Source: Polyangiaceae bacterium
Lineage (GTDB): Bacteria > Myxococcota_A > Polyangia > Polyangiales > Polyangiaceae
Assembly (NCBI GenBank): GCA_015075635.1
Contig: JABTUA010000001.1
Span: 1,612,001 to 1,676,000 of the forward strand
Length of the DNA stretch: 64,000 bases
Direction: 5' to 3'
Shown here in pieces: positions 39,007 through 47,969 of this stretch. Numbering within the stretch: position 1 is the first letter of the stretch; each line of letters starts with the position of its first letter. The notes beneath the pieces were generated by a model. That model saw only the letters and a program-made list of their open reading frames with translations, ran no database searches and was not told the DNA's origin. Both the position numbers and the translations under genes were made by a program.

Positions 39007-39663
39007 ATGGCGCGTCCCGACCTCGATCGCTGGGCCTTGCTCGCCGCTCTGACGGCGTCTCTGGCGTTCGGCTGCAAGCCGGAGATCGGCGACGAGTGCT
39101 CGGTGTCCACGGACTGCTCCAACGTCGGTGACCGTCTCTGCGACACCACGCAGCCGGGCGGCTACTGCACCATCTTCAACTGCGAGCCCGGCACCTGCCC
39201 CGAGGAGGCCATCTGCGTCGCGTTCTACACCTCCGACAGCTTGGTCTGCCAGGACCCGCAGGAAGAAGATCGCCTCCAGCGCACGTTCTGTCTGCGCAGC
39301 TGCGGCGGCAACGGTGACTGCCGTTCCGGCTACGCTTGCGAAGACCTGAGCGCCAAGGACAACCCCTGGGGAGCGGAGGTGGTGGAGTGGGGCTCACCGA
39401 GCGGCAAGGTGTGCGTCGTGCCCTACTCGGGGACTCCGCTGCCCGAGAATCCCAACACCGAGGTCTGCACCGGCACCGACGCGGGCTTCGACGTGAAGCC
39501 CTGGCAGCCGGACGCGGGCGCGCCGGAGGACGCGGGGAGCGACGCGCCCGCTGACGCCAGCGAGGGCGGCAGCGACGCGGGCGATGGCGGCGCCGACGGC
39601 GCCAGCGACGGCGGAGCGGGCGACGCCGCCGACGCCGGGACCGACGCCTCCACCGACGCATGA
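39007..39663 (+). CDS. Cys-rich lipoprotein with Asp/Ala/Gly tail
   Basis: 218 residues. Signal peptide and lipobox (LAFGC), then about 130 residues with some ten Cys in close pairs (CSVSTDCSNVGDRLCD; CTIFNCEPGTCPEEAIC; CLRSCGGNGDCRSGYAC), suggesting a disulfide-rich module. The last ~70 residues are an acidic Asp/Ala/Gly repeat. The stop overlaps the start of the OppB-type permease by 4 bp; this coupling hints at a role in the same transport system, for example as substrate-binding or accessory lipoprotein, but it does not resemble peptide-binding proteins. Confidence 0.75.
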   Translation: MARPDLDRWALLAALTASLAFGCKPEIGDECSVSTDCSNVGDRLCDTTQPGGYCTIFNCEPGTCPEEAICVAFYTSDSLVCQDPQEEDRLQRTFCLRSCGGNGDCRSGYACEDLSAKDNPWGAEVVEWGSPSGKVCVVPYSGTPLPENPNTEVCTGTDAGFDVKPWQPDAGAPEDAGSDAPADASEGGSDAGDGGADGASDGGAGDAADAGTDASTDA

Positions 39664-40643
39664 CCGAGCGCTCGGGCGGGAAGCTCCACGACGCGTTCGT
39701 GGCGGCGTTCCGGCTCGGAGCCACGGTGCTCGGACGCACCGGCGGCGCCCTCCTCACGCTGGTCGCGCTGGCCAGCCTGACGTTTCTGGCGCTGCGCCTT
39801 CTGCCGGGCGATCCCGCAGCCCTGGTCCTCGGGGAGCAGGCATCGGAGAGCGATCGCGCGCTCTTGCGCGCAAAGCTCGGCCTCGACCGCTCGCTGCCGG
39901 TGCAATACGCGCGCTTCCTCGCGGGCCTCGTGCGGCTCGATCTCGGCGACTCGCTGGCGCGCCCGGGGACGGCTGCCTTCGACGAGGTGGGGCGCGCCCT
40001 CGGTCCGACCGCGGCACTGGCGGGCAGCGCCGTCTTGATCGGCGCGCTCGCCGGCATCGCCGCGGCGGTCTTGTGCGTGGGGCCCTGGCTCGGGCCGCGG
40101 CGCGAGTGGTTGCACCGCGCCGTGCTCCTGGTGGCGGCGACGCCGCTCCTGGCGTTCGCGCCCCTCGCCACCTTCGTGCTCGCGGTGCGCCTGCGCTGGG
40201 TGCCGCTGCCCGGCGATCCGGAGAGCGGCGCGAGCGGCCTGCTCTTCGCGGCCGGACTGCTCTCGCTGCCTCTCGGAGCGCAAGTGGCGCGCATCGGTCG
40301 CGCCGCGCTGCTCGATCTCGGGCGCGCGAAGTTCCTGGACGTGGCGGCGGCGAAAGGCGGCTCGGCCTTCCGGGTCTGGGTGGTGCACGCGCTGCCCGCC
40401 GCTTCCGCGCCCATCTCGGTGGTGATCGCCGCGCAGCTCGGCGCGCTCCTCGGCGGCGCGGTGGTGCTGGAGCGGCTCTTCGAGCGCCCGGGCCTCGGCA
40501 CGCTGATGCTGAGCGCCTACGCGGCGCGGGACATCCCGGTGCTCGAGGCCAGCGTGGTCGCGGCGGGCCTGCTCTTCGTCGCGGTGCAGGCGCTGGCCAT
40601 CGCGGTGCACGCCGCCATCGATCCGCGCGGGAGGGAGCAGTGA
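39660..40643 (+). CDS. Oligopeptide ABC transporter permease, OppB/DppB-type
   Basis: 327 residues with six membrane segments. The N-terminal block LTFLALRLLPGDPAALVLGEQ and the EAA-type loop LGRAKFLDVAAAKGGSAFRVWVVHALP are typical of DppB-like permeases. Overlaps the lipoprotein gene upstream and the OppC-type gene downstream by 4 bp each. The ATPases that would drive it may be the OppD/OppF pair at 5386-7508. Substrate unknown. Confidence 0.9.
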   Translation: MTERSGGKLHDAFVAAFRLGATVLGRTGGALLTLVALASLTFLALRLLPGDPAALVLGEQASESDRALLRAKLGLDRSLPVQYARFLAGLVRLDLGDSLARPGTAAFDEVGRALGPTAALAGSAVLIGALAGIAAAVLCVGPWLGPRREWLHRAVLLVAATPLLAFAPLATFVLAVRLRWVPLPGDPESGASGLLFAAGLLSLPLGAQVARIGRAALLDLGRAKFLDVAAAKGGSAFRVWVVHALPAASAPISVVIAAQLGALLGGAVVLERLFERPGLGTLMLSAYAARDIPVLEASVVAAGLLFVAVQALAIAVHAAIDPRGREQ

Positions 40644-41461
40644 CCGAGGACCTGCGCACGACCCGGCGGCGCAAGGCGGCTCTGTCGGCGCTGGTCCCCG
40701 CGCTGGTCTTGGCCGTCGTCTGCGCGCTCGTCGCGCTCGCGCTCGAGCGCTCGCCGTCGCGCCTGAGCCTCCCGCTCGCCTGGGCTCCGCCCAGCGCCGA
40801 ACGCCCGCTCGGGTCGGGCGACGCCGGCGTGGATCTGTTGGCCCTGGTCAGCCACGCCACGCTGCGCGCGCTCGCGCTCGCGGCGCTGGTCTCGCTGTTC
40901 GGCTTCCTGGTGGGCACGCCGCTCGGGGCCGCGGCGGGCCTCGCGCGCGGACGCTTCGAGCGCTGGACGCTGCGCGCCTGCGATCTGGTGCAGTCGTTCC
41001 CGACCTTCCTCCTGGCGCTGGCGGTGCTGTCCGCGGTGAGCACGCCGTCGCGCCTGCACATCGGCCTGGTGTTCTGCGTCACCGCCTGGGCGCCGTTCGC
41101 GCGGGTGGCGGCGGCGCAGGCCCGCATCCTGGGCGAGTCGCAGTTCGTCGAGGCTGCCAGGGCGCTCGGGCTCGGTCGCGCCGCCATCGTGCTCGTTCAC
41201 GTGATCCCGAATTTGCTCGGTCCGGTCGCGGTTCAGATCGGGACCTCGGCCGCCGGCGTGGTGCTCGGCGAGACGGCGCTGGGCTTCGTCGGCCTGGGCC
41301 CGCCGGACGGCGTGAGCCTGGGCGCGCTGCTCGAGCAGGGCACGCTGGCGATGTTGCGCGCGCCTCACGTGCTGGGCGTGGGCGTCGTCGCGGTGATGCT
41401 GGTGAGCGGGACCTTGCAGCTGGCGAGCGAGGGCGTGCGGCGCTGGGTGCACGTGGAGTAG
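40640..41461 (+). CDS. Oligopeptide ABC transporter permease, OppC/DppC-type
   Basis: 273 residues from the GTG at 40640 (GTGA overlap; GGAGGG just upstream serves as RBS). Motifs: PLGSGDAGVDLLALVSHATL, where most DppC proteins have a longer DxxGRDxxSRL-like segment, and the EAA loop VEAARALGLGRAAIVLVHVIPN. Six membrane helices. Last gene of the operon. It is slightly shorter than typical DppC. Confidence 0.9.
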   Translation: MTEDLRTTRRRKAALSALVPALVLAVVCALVALALERSPSRLSLPLAWAPPSAERPLGSGDAGVDLLALVSHATLRALALAALVSLFGFLVGTPLGAAAGLARGRFERWTLRACDLVQSFPTFLLALAVLSAVSTPSRLHIGLVFCVTAWAPFARVAAAQARILGESQFVEAARALGLGRAAIVLVHVIPNLLGPVAVQIGTSAAGVVLGETALGFVGLGPPDGVSLGALLEQGTLAMLRAPHVLGVGVVAVMLVSGTLQLASEGVRRWVHVE

Positions 41462-41530
41462 GTCACGCTCTTCATCTCGCTCCGCGGACTGGCCCCCAAC
41501 TCCTCGCGTCGCTTCCGCACGGTTCAAACA

Positions 41531-41635
41531 GCCGGCGCCCGGATTCGCCGGGTCTTCTCACTCTCCTCTCTTTGGCCGATCGTGATCTGATCTTGCCAAG
41601 CCCCATGGCGTGATTCCGGGCCCGGCCTGCGGCCG
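41531..41635 (-). repeat. Diverged single copy of the hairpin-rich repeat
   Basis: On the minus strand this carries the same core TCAGATCACGATC (41590-41578), then GGCCAAAGAG as in the 4.6-kb units. Upstream is CGGCC-GCA-GGCCG, replacing GGCCGC-GCGA-GCGGCC. Downstream is CCCGG-CGAAT-CCGGG, replacing CTGGC-GAG-GCCAG, preceded by a matching GAGAA. TTGGC and GCCAA can pair around the core. It lies 102 bp past the nosY stop, in the same orientation, between convergent genes, just as the array lies past its upstream gene. Confidence 0.75.
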
Positions 41636-41700
41636 AGTGCTCGCACCAGCTTCTGTTCTGCTTCTGAGCCCGTCCCCGCTCTTCCTCTTCTACCTGCCCG

Positions 41701-41724
41701 TACTCGTACTCGTACTCGTGCTCG
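41701..41724 (+). repeat. Short tandem repeat (TACTCG)
   Basis: Three exact TACTCG units followed by TGCTCG, between the repeat copy at 41531-41635 and the 3' end of nosY. Non-coding. Confidence 0.8.
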
Positions 41725-41737
41725 ACTCGCGCTGGTC

Positions 41738-42580
41738 TCACGCCACCAGATCAGCCCGCGAGAGCCGTCGCGCCGCCAGCATCAGGCACAGCGAGCCCAG
41801 CACGACGGGCCAGCCGACCCCGACGAGCAGCGTGAGCTTCGAGCCGAACGAATTCGCGAGCCAGAAGCCCACCGGACCGAGCACGCCGAGCTCAGGGTCG
41901 ACTCCCGAGAGCAACGCGACCCGCGCGGCCTCCACCGGGTTCGCGGCGGCCAGGGCGAACACCGCCTCCGGCGCCAGGCGGAAGCGCAGGAGCGCGCCGA
42001 TCAGCGCGAAGTCGTGGAGCGCCGCGCCCACCACCCACGCCAGGAGCGCGTACACCGTTGCGCGCTCGGGCGTGGGCGCCAGCGAAGAGGCCAGGAAGCC
42101 GATGCCGAGGAACGCCCAGGACAGGCCCGCGGTGACCGCCAGGCTGCGCAGGACCAACGGCAAGAGCGCCTCGTCGGAGCCGGTGACCAGGCCCGTGACG
42201 AGCGTCCCGAGCAAGAGCCCTGCGAGGGGCCCGAGCACGACCACGACCCGCGAGGCGATCACCGCGACCAGCCAGTCCTGCCGCCGGCAGGGCTGGGCCA
42301 GCACCAGCTCGAAGAACCCGGAGGTGCGCGCGCGCACGATGGTCTGGCTGGACGCGACCAGCGCGACCAGCGGCACCGCGATGACCACCGCGTTGGCGAC
42401 GTTCAGCACCACGCGGGACAGGCCCGTGAACCCCAGCACCGTGGACTCGCGCAGCCCGAGCCAGACGAACGCCGCGAACACCGCGCCGTAGACCGCCGCC
42501 GTGAACACCACCCAACGCGAGCGCAAAGCGTCGGCCATCTCGAGGCGGAACAGGGCGTTCTGGCGATCGGACTGGCTCAT
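41738..42580 (-). CDS. nosY: NosY-like ABC permease of the nitrous oxide reductase cluster
   Basis: 280 residues from the ATG at 42580, which overlaps the nosL stop by 4 bp. Six hydrophobic segments; the N-terminus (RQNALFRLEMADALRSRWVVF) and first cytoplasmic loop (VALVASSQTIVRARTSGFFELVLAQP) match ABC-2 permeases of the NosY group. With NosF and NosD it forms the maturation complex that supplies copper/sulfur assembly for NosZ. Last gene of the cluster. Confidence 0.85.
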   Translation of the reverse strand: MSQSDRQNALFRLEMADALRSRWVVFTAAVYGAVFAAFVWLGLRESTVLGFTGLSRVVLNVANAVVIAVPLVALVASSQTIVRARTSGFFELVLAQPCRRQDWLVAVIASRVVVVLGPLAGLLLGTLVTGLVTGSDEALLPLVLRSLAVTAGLSWAFLGIGFLASSLAPTPERATVYALLAWVVGAALHDFALIGALLRFRLAPEAVFALAAANPVEAARVALLSGVDPELGVLGPVGFWLANSFGSKLTLLVGVGWPVVLGSLCLMLAARRLSRADLVA

Positions 42581-42969
42581 GGCTTCTCCGCGCGCTTCTT
42601 GGCGGCGCGCTCGACGTCCGCGAAGCTGGCGTCGCCGTCCGGCGCGTGAACGAAGCCGAAGTCCATGGGTGTCTTGCCGCCGGTCTTGAACTTCGCGCTG
42701 CGCGCGTCCACCCAGGTGCCGGCCGCGTCGCGCACCCACATCTTGGGCGGGCTGATGTTGCGTTCCAGCACGTAGGCGGCCAGACAGCCGACGTCGTCGA
42801 AGTACACCCGCGTGCCGTCCGCGGTCACGAGCTGCGCGGCGTGGGGCGGCTCGCTGACCAGCATGGCGCAGCTGCCGCAGGGCTGCTTGCCCCAGATGGG
42901 GTCCTTCGGCGCGTCGGCGGACTCGCAGGCGACCAGAAGGGCCATCAGGGCAAGGGCGAGCCTCTTCAT
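42577..42969 (-). CDS. nosL: NosL copper chaperone lipoprotein
   Basis: 130 residues. Signal peptide and lipobox (LLVAC, Cys15) lead to GKQPCGSCAMLVSEPPHAAQL with Cys31, Cys34 and Met36 as probable Cu(I) ligands. VYFDDVGCLAAYVLE is a NosL signature. NosL is an outer-membrane-anchored Cu(I) donor that delivers copper to the NosDFY complex. Placed between nosF and nosY with a 1-bp gap and a 4-bp overlap. Confidence 0.92.
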   Translation of the reverse strand: MKRLALALMALLVACESADAPKDPIWGKQPCGSCAMLVSEPPHAAQLVTADGTRVYFDDVGCLAAYVLERNISPPKMWVRDAAGTWVDARSAKFKTGGKTPMDFGFVHAPDGDASFADVERAAKKRAEKP

Positions 42970-42970
42970 T

Positions 42971-43876
42971 TCACACCACCTTGAGCCGCGGCTCGCTGGC
43001 TCGCTCGGTCAGATCCAGCTCGTCCACGTGGTAGACGCTGAGGTCGGAGATGGAAGCGCCGTGCTCACGCACCAGGCGCGCGACGATCGCCACCTTGTCC
43101 GTCTGGGTCACCAGGGACTCGAAGCGCTCGGCGCCCGCCGCGCTGAAGCCGCTCTCCAGGAGGAAGGCTCGCACGCTCTCCGGCGCGGCCTTCGCCAGCG
43201 TGACCTCGACGCGGAAGCGCTGGCGATCGGCCAGGAGCTCCTCCACGGAGGCGTCGCGCTCGATGCGCCCCTCCCGGAGCTCGACCACACGGTCGACGAG
43301 CTGCCGCACCTCGTCGAGGCGGTGGGAGCAGAGCAGGGTGACGTGGTGCTTGGGGCGGGCGTCCAGCTCCGCGAAGAACGCGGCGCGTGCCTGCGCGTCC
43401 AGGTTCGCCGTGGGCTCGTCGCAGACCAGGATCGGCGCCTCCGCCGCCAGCGTCAGCGCCGCGAGCACCTTCTGCTTCGTCCCGCCGGAGAGATCCCGGA
43501 AGCGCACCTTGTCCACCTCGGAGAGCACCAACCCGAGCCGGCTCGCGCGCTCCGCCACGGCCTTCGGCTTCACCTCCCGGAGCCGGCAGATGGCCGCCAC
43601 CACCTCCCGCACCGGCGCCTCGATGGGCGGCGCGATCTGCGGCATGTAGGCCACGCTCTTGAGCGCGACCTCCGGGCTCACCGCCACGTCCACGCCGGCG
43701 ATGCTCACGCGGCCGTCCACGCGCAGGAGGCCGAGCAGGCTGCGCAGGAGCGTGGTTTTGCCGGAGCCGTTCGAGCCGATGAACGCCACGCGCTCTCCCG
43801 GGTCGATGCGCAGGCAGACGTCGCGCAGCGCGACCACGCGGCCGAAGGACTTGCTGACGTGCGAGAGCTCGATCAC
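42971..43876 (-). CDS. nosF: NosF ABC ATPase
   Basis: 301 residues. Walker A GSNGSGKTT at 34-42, signature LSGGTKQK and Walker B ILVCDEPTANLD are intact. It energises the NosY/NosD complex needed for copper-site assembly in NosZ. The C-terminus is a further ~90-residue domain. The ATG overlaps the nosD stop by 4 bp. Confidence 0.92.
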   Translation of the reverse strand: MIELSHVSKSFGRVVALRDVCLRIDPGERVAFIGSNGSGKTTLLRSLLGLLRVDGRVSIAGVDVAVSPEVALKSVAYMPQIAPPIEAPVREVVAAICRLREVKPKAVAERASRLGLVLSEVDKVRFRDLSGGTKQKVLAALTLAAEAPILVCDEPTANLDAQARAAFFAELDARPKHHVTLLCSHRLDEVRQLVDRVVELREGRIERDASVEELLADRQRFRVEVTLAKAAPESVRAFLLESGFSAAGAERFESLVTQTDKVAIVARLVREHGASISDLSVYHVDELDLTERASEPRLKVV

Positions 43877-45207
43877 GGTCGCCTCCGCCCGAAGCTCGGC
43901 GTGCCGTCCGAGAGGAGCTTGCGCTGCGAGAAGGTCGGGACGGCTTCGGAGATGGCGTCCACCAGGCTCATCGCCACGGTGCCGCGGAAGAAGCGCAAGA
44001 CCGGGCGCGCGTCGGTGAGCTCGCCGGACAGGCGCTTCACCTCGAAGGGGACGTCGCCCTGGCCGTCGCGGTTCAGATCGTAGCCTGCGTAGTCCGACCA
44101 GTAGTTGCCGGAGAAGGTCAGCGCCAGCATGTCGCCGCCTCCGTCCACCTCGCCGACGGTCCCGTTCCCATGCATGTCGTTGTCTGCAAAGCGGATGCCG
44201 CGGTTCGAGCCGTGGGTGCGCAGCGCGACGTCGTTCAAGGCCAGCACGTTCCGCTCGAAGCGTACCTCCTGGTTGGGCGAGCGCGGCGTGTGATCGAGGT
44301 AGATCCCGGTGGTGTTGGCCACGACCCAGTTGTCGTCCAGGACGACGGCTTCGCTCTCCTTGAAGCCGAAGCCCATTCCGGCGGAGCCCTTGGCCCCCGC
44401 GAGCACGTTGCCCTTGGCAAACACCCGCGAGCTGTACATCACGAAGATCCCCACCTCGTTGTCGATGAAGCGACCGTCCTTCGAGGCCGAGTCGTGCGCG
44501 TACATGAAGTGCGCGCCGTAGCGGCTGCCCCGCACGGTGAGCCTCTCGAGCGTCACGCCCCGCGAGTACCAGACCACCACGTCGCGGGCCCGCTCCACCA
44601 GCGACGCCCGGACCACGGAGTCGTGGGACTCCCAGATCTTGATGCCGTCGCCGCGCAGCTCCTCGCCGGCCGTCCCGGCGACGTGTACGCCTTCGACCAG
44701 GCAGCCGTGACAGATGGCGAGCTGGATGCCGAAGAGCGTGTCCTCGGTGCGCAGGTTCCGGAGCACGATGCCCTTTCCGGTGGCCTTCACGCCCGAGTCT
44801 TCCTGGGTGTGGCGCCGGCCGGAGTCGCGCAGCGTGAGGTTCTCAACCGTGACGCGATCGGCCTCGATGCTGAGTACGGTGCCGGCGCCGGAGCCGTCGA
44901 GCACGCTCTGCCCCGTGCCGCGCAGGGTGAGCGGGCGCTTGACCTCGAAGTCGCCGTGGTAGACCCGCGCATCGAGCCAGATCTCGCCGGGGCCGCTCGG
45001 GTCGCCGAGGAGCTTGCCGAGCTCGGCCTCGTCCCGCGCCAGCGCCGCGCCGGGCGGGGGTACGAGGGTCGCCGGGCCCCTGGGAGTCGGCAGCTCACCC
45101 GGCGCGTGCCAGCTCGGGCGCAGGTTCTTGGCTGCGACGAGCGTCAGCGCGAGCCCCACCGCGGCGGCGGTAGCCCAAGCTGCTCGCCGCCGCGCGGAGG
45201 GGGTCAT
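43873..45207 (-). CDS. nosD: NosD periplasmic maturation protein
   Basis: 444 residues from the ATG at 45207, which overlaps the preceding stop by 4 bp. Signal-anchor sequence (WATAAAVGLALTLVAA), then a right-handed beta-helix of the CASH/NosD type: repeated short turns such as VTVENLTLRDSG, GIVLRNLRTED, GVTLERLTVRGS, GIFVMYSSRVF and GIYLDHTP. It ends with the NosD-typical FSGNYWSDYAGYDLNRDGQGD. NosD binds NosL and NosZ in the periplasm during copper-site assembly. Confidence 0.94.
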   Translation of the reverse strand: MTPSARRRAAWATAAAVGLALTLVAAKNLRPSWHAPGELPTPRGPATLVPPPGAALARDEAELGKLLGDPSGPGEIWLDARVYHGDFEVKRPLTLRGTGQSVLDGSGAGTVLSIEADRVTVENLTLRDSGRRHTQEDSGVKATGKGIVLRNLRTEDTLFGIQLAICHGCLVEGVHVAGTAGEELRGDGIKIWESHDSVVRASLVERARDVVVWYSRGVTLERLTVRGSRYGAHFMYAHDSASKDGRFIDNEVGIFVMYSSRVFAKGNVLAGAKGSAGMGFGFKESEAVVLDDNWVVANTTGIYLDHTPRSPNQEVRFERNVLALNDVALRTHGSNRGIRFADNDMHGNGTVGEVDGGGDMLALTFSGNYWSDYAGYDLNRDGQGDVPFEVKRLSGELTDARPVLRFFRGTVAMSLVDAISEAVPTFSQRKLLSDGTPSFGRRRP

Positions 45208-45935
45208 GGACTTGCGCCTGCCTTCGGTCCGATGAAGGCGTCGCGGCAGACCGCGCCGCAGCTCCCGGCCTTCGCGCAGCCCGCGCACACCCGGCCGCGC
45301 ACGATGGCCGCAGCGGCGAGCGCCACGAAGGCGCCGACGGCGAGCCAGAAGCCGGTGGAGGGTTGCGCGAAGGTCATGAACTGGCCGATCTGTCCGTTGC
45401 CGAAGAGCTGCGGGGTGAACGGCGGCAGGCGGATGGGCGCCTCCGGGTTCATGTTGTGGCCGAAGCGGTACATCCAGTAAAAGCTGTCGGCAAGGAACAC
45501 GAACGGGAAGCTGAAGCCGACGACGGCGAGCAGCTTGCCGAGCTTCTTTCCGGCCAGGAGCGCCACCACCACGACCGCGATGGCCAGGAACGCGACGCCG
45601 TAGCCGGCGAGCTGGCGCTCGAGCACCGCGGCCTTCGTCAGGCTCTCCATGCCGATGTAGTGGTTGAGGATGTCCACCTCCTTCGCGTCGCCGGACACGC
45701 CGGTGAGCGAGATGACCATCTTCAGCCCCTTGGGGTACTGCGGCGCGTAGAGCTTGATCCACCACCAGGGCTGGAAGAACGACGCGACCTGAAGCCCGAC
45801 CGCGGCGAGGCAGAGCGCTATCACGCTCCACCTCGCCACCGTGCGGCGCGGGGCGGGCTCGGGTTTCACGACCGCCAGGTGGCGGTGGCCATCGTCAACT
45901 TCGACTTCGTGCTCGAGATCCGCCGTCGCGGTCAT
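45204..45935 (-). CDS. NosB-like membrane protein of clade II nos clusters, with C-terminal Cys cluster
   Basis: 243 residues with four membrane segments (about 36-54, 108-128, 135-151 and 196-213) and a periplasmic loop containing WWWIKLYAPQYPKGL. Clade II (atypical) nosZ genes are typically followed by nosB, a membrane protein of unknown function, and position and topology fit. The cytoplasmic tail carries Cys217, Cys220, Cys226 and Cys230, a possible metal site; I cannot say whether this is usual for NosB. It starts 25 bp after nosZ and overlaps nosD by 4 bp. Confidence 0.75.
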   Translation of the reverse strand: MTATADLEHEVEVDDGHRHLAVVKPEPAPRRTVARWSVIALCLAAVGLQVASFFQPWWWIKLYAPQYPKGLKMVISLTGVSGDAKEVDILNHYIGMESLTKAAVLERQLAGYGVAFLAIAVVVVALLAGKKLGKLLAVVGFSFPFVFLADSFYWMYRFGHNMNPEAPIRLPPFTPQLFGNGQIGQFMTFAQPSTGFWLAVGAFVALAAAAIVRGRVCAGCAKAGSCGAVCRDAFIGPKAGASP

Positions 45936-45960
45936 GTCAAGTGCTCGACGATCTCCCCCG

Positions 45961-47952
45961 TCACTGACCCTTGGGTTTCACCAGCAGGTAGCCCGCCATC
46001 TCCAGGTGGAGCGCCGAGCAGAACTCGGTGCAGAAGAACGGGAACACTCCGGGCGTGTCGGCCTTGAAGGTGATGTTCTCGTGCTTGCCGGGCTCGAGGC
46101 TGACGTTGATGTTGTACATGTTGAGCGCGAAGCCGTGGACCTGGTCCTCGGCGCTTTCGAGGCTGGTGATGTGGAGGTTCACCGTGTCGCCTTCGTTGAC
46201 CTCGATCTGGTCGGGGACGAAGTGGCTGCGGATCGCGGTCATCCACACGTCCACCGTGGTGCCGTTGCGGGTGATCTTCGCCGACTTCTCGTTGAGCGTC
46301 GCGTTGGGATCCACGTGACCGGTGTAGGGGTTCTCGCCGGGTTTGTAGGCGCTGATGGGCTTCAGCTTGTCGACCTTGATCATCTGCGAGTAGTGCGGCT
46401 CGCCGAGGCCGATCGGGGCGTCCACCAAGATGCGCATCTTGTCACCCGTGGTGTCCACGAGCTGGAAGTTCTGCGGGTAGAGCGGCCCGACCTTCGTGAA
46501 CCGGTCCATGCTCATCTTGTTCATGGCCACGACGTATTTGCCGTCGGGGCTGACCGTGTCGCCCTCGGCCGCCATGATGTGGCCGATGTTGTAGTGCACC
46601 GGCAGCTTCTCCACGGTCTTCAGGTCCTTGACCGACCACTTGGCGACCACGCTCTCGATGAACACCGAGGTGTAGGCGAAGCCCTTGTCGTCGAACACGG
46701 TGTGGAGCGGCCCGAGGCCGATCTCCACCTGGCCGCGAATCGCGTCCTTGAAGGCCATGATCGGCACGCCGTAGGCGTCCTTGCCCTCGAACTTCTTCTC
46801 GTCGATGAGCGCCTTCATCTTGGCGAAGTCGTAGACCGTGGCGTGGGTGTCGAGCTTGCCGCCGACCACGACGGCGGTGCCGTCGGGCGTCACGTCGCAG
46901 CCGTGGGGGCTCTTGGGCTCGCCGACCAGCGTGAGCACGCCCTCGGCCCCGGTCACGCTCATCGGCAGGACCTTCACGCCCTTGATCGTAGTGGCCTTGC
47001 CGTCCTTGACCAGCTGCTCGGCCTTCTTCCAGTTGATGACGTGCAGGTAGTCCATGTCGTTCTTGGACGCCCCGCTCTCGATCGGCGGCTTGCCTTCCAG
47101 CGTGCCTCCGGTGGCCATCTCGGTGTTGAAGGAGTTGACGAAGGCCCAGCCGTCGCTGACCAGCTTACCGGCGTCCGCCAGATCCTGAGTGTAGGGCGGG
47201 AGCTCGATGCCGAAGCTCTTCTCGGGGTCGATGCGGCCCTTCTCCTTGTCGAACTTCCAGAACATCGCGAGGCCGCGATACTTCTCCTTGTACTCGCTGA
47301 TCGGCGCGTAATCGCGGCCGAGCGGGGCGGGGTACTGGCTGGTCTCGATGACGTACTCGGTGTTGGGATCCACGAACGCGCCGCCGTGATCGCTGGCCAC
47401 CAGCGGGTTTGGCACGATCTGCTTGGTCATGAAGTCGGTGAGGTCCACCACCGCGACGCGACCGTTGGACTTGTCGTTCACGAACAGGTACTTGCCGTCG
47501 TAGTCACCCTTGGTCTCGCTCAGGTTCGGGTGATGCACGTCGGCCCAGCTGAGCTTCCGGTTGCCCTGGTTGCCGGCGGCGAGCACCTTGTCGCTGTCAC
47601 CGCCGTAGCCGTAACCCTGCCAGGGCTCCGGCGCGAAGACCGCGATCACCTTCAGGATGCGCATCGACGGTACGCCGATCACGATCACCTGACCGGAGTG
47701 ACCGCCCGAGGCGAAGATCATGTACTCGTCGGACTTGCCGCCCGGCACGTAGGTCTTCACCGCGGCCTCGACGTCGGCCTCGCTGAGGCCACGAGTGTCC
47801 ATCAGCTGCTTGAGCGACGCGGACGCACCCAGGGCGCCGCTGGGCGCTTGGGTGGCCTTCTTCTCCGCCTTGTTCTCGCAGGACGCCGCCGCGACGGCGA
47901 TGCCGAGGACTGCGCCCCCCATGATGAGCGCCTTACCGATCGAGAGTTGCAT
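45961..47952 (-). CDS. nosZ: Nitrous oxide reductase, clade II
   Basis: 663 residues from the ATG at 47952, which has GGAGG 6 bases upstream. NosZ reduces N2O to N2. The N-terminus is a Sec-type signal (GKALIMGGAVLGIAVAAASC) with no twin-arginine motif, as in clade II enzymes; the Cys could be lipidated. CuZ-type region motifs include DVHHPNLSETKGDYDGKYLF and WAFVNSFNTEMA. The C-terminal cupredoxin CuA site reads FCTEFCSALHLEM, with Cys641, Cys645, His649 and Met652. It is followed by the nosB-like gene. No nosR is present, also typical of clade II. Base usage matches its neighbours. Confidence 0.97.
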   Translation of the reverse strand: MQLSIGKALIMGGAVLGIAVAAASCENKAEKKATQAPSGALGASASLKQLMDTRGLSEADVEAAVKTYVPGGKSDEYMIFASGGHSGQVIVIGVPSMRILKVIAVFAPEPWQGYGYGGDSDKVLAAGNQGNRKLSWADVHHPNLSETKGDYDGKYLFVNDKSNGRVAVVDLTDFMTKQIVPNPLVASDHGGAFVDPNTEYVIETSQYPAPLGRDYAPISEYKEKYRGLAMFWKFDKEKGRIDPEKSFGIELPPYTQDLADAGKLVSDGWAFVNSFNTEMATGGTLEGKPPIESGASKNDMDYLHVINWKKAEQLVKDGKATTIKGVKVLPMSVTGAEGVLTLVGEPKSPHGCDVTPDGTAVVVGGKLDTHATVYDFAKMKALIDEKKFEGKDAYGVPIMAFKDAIRGQVEIGLGPLHTVFDDKGFAYTSVFIESVVAKWSVKDLKTVEKLPVHYNIGHIMAAEGDTVSPDGKYVVAMNKMSMDRFTKVGPLYPQNFQLVDTTGDKMRILVDAPIGLGEPHYSQMIKVDKLKPISAYKPGENPYTGHVDPNATLNEKSAKITRNGTTVDVWMTAIRSHFVPDQIEVNEGDTVNLHITSLESAEDQVHGFALNMYNINVSLEPGKHENITFKADTPGVFPFFCTEFCSALHLEMAGYLLVKPKGQ

Positions 47953-47969
47953 GAAGAGCCTCCGGGTCT

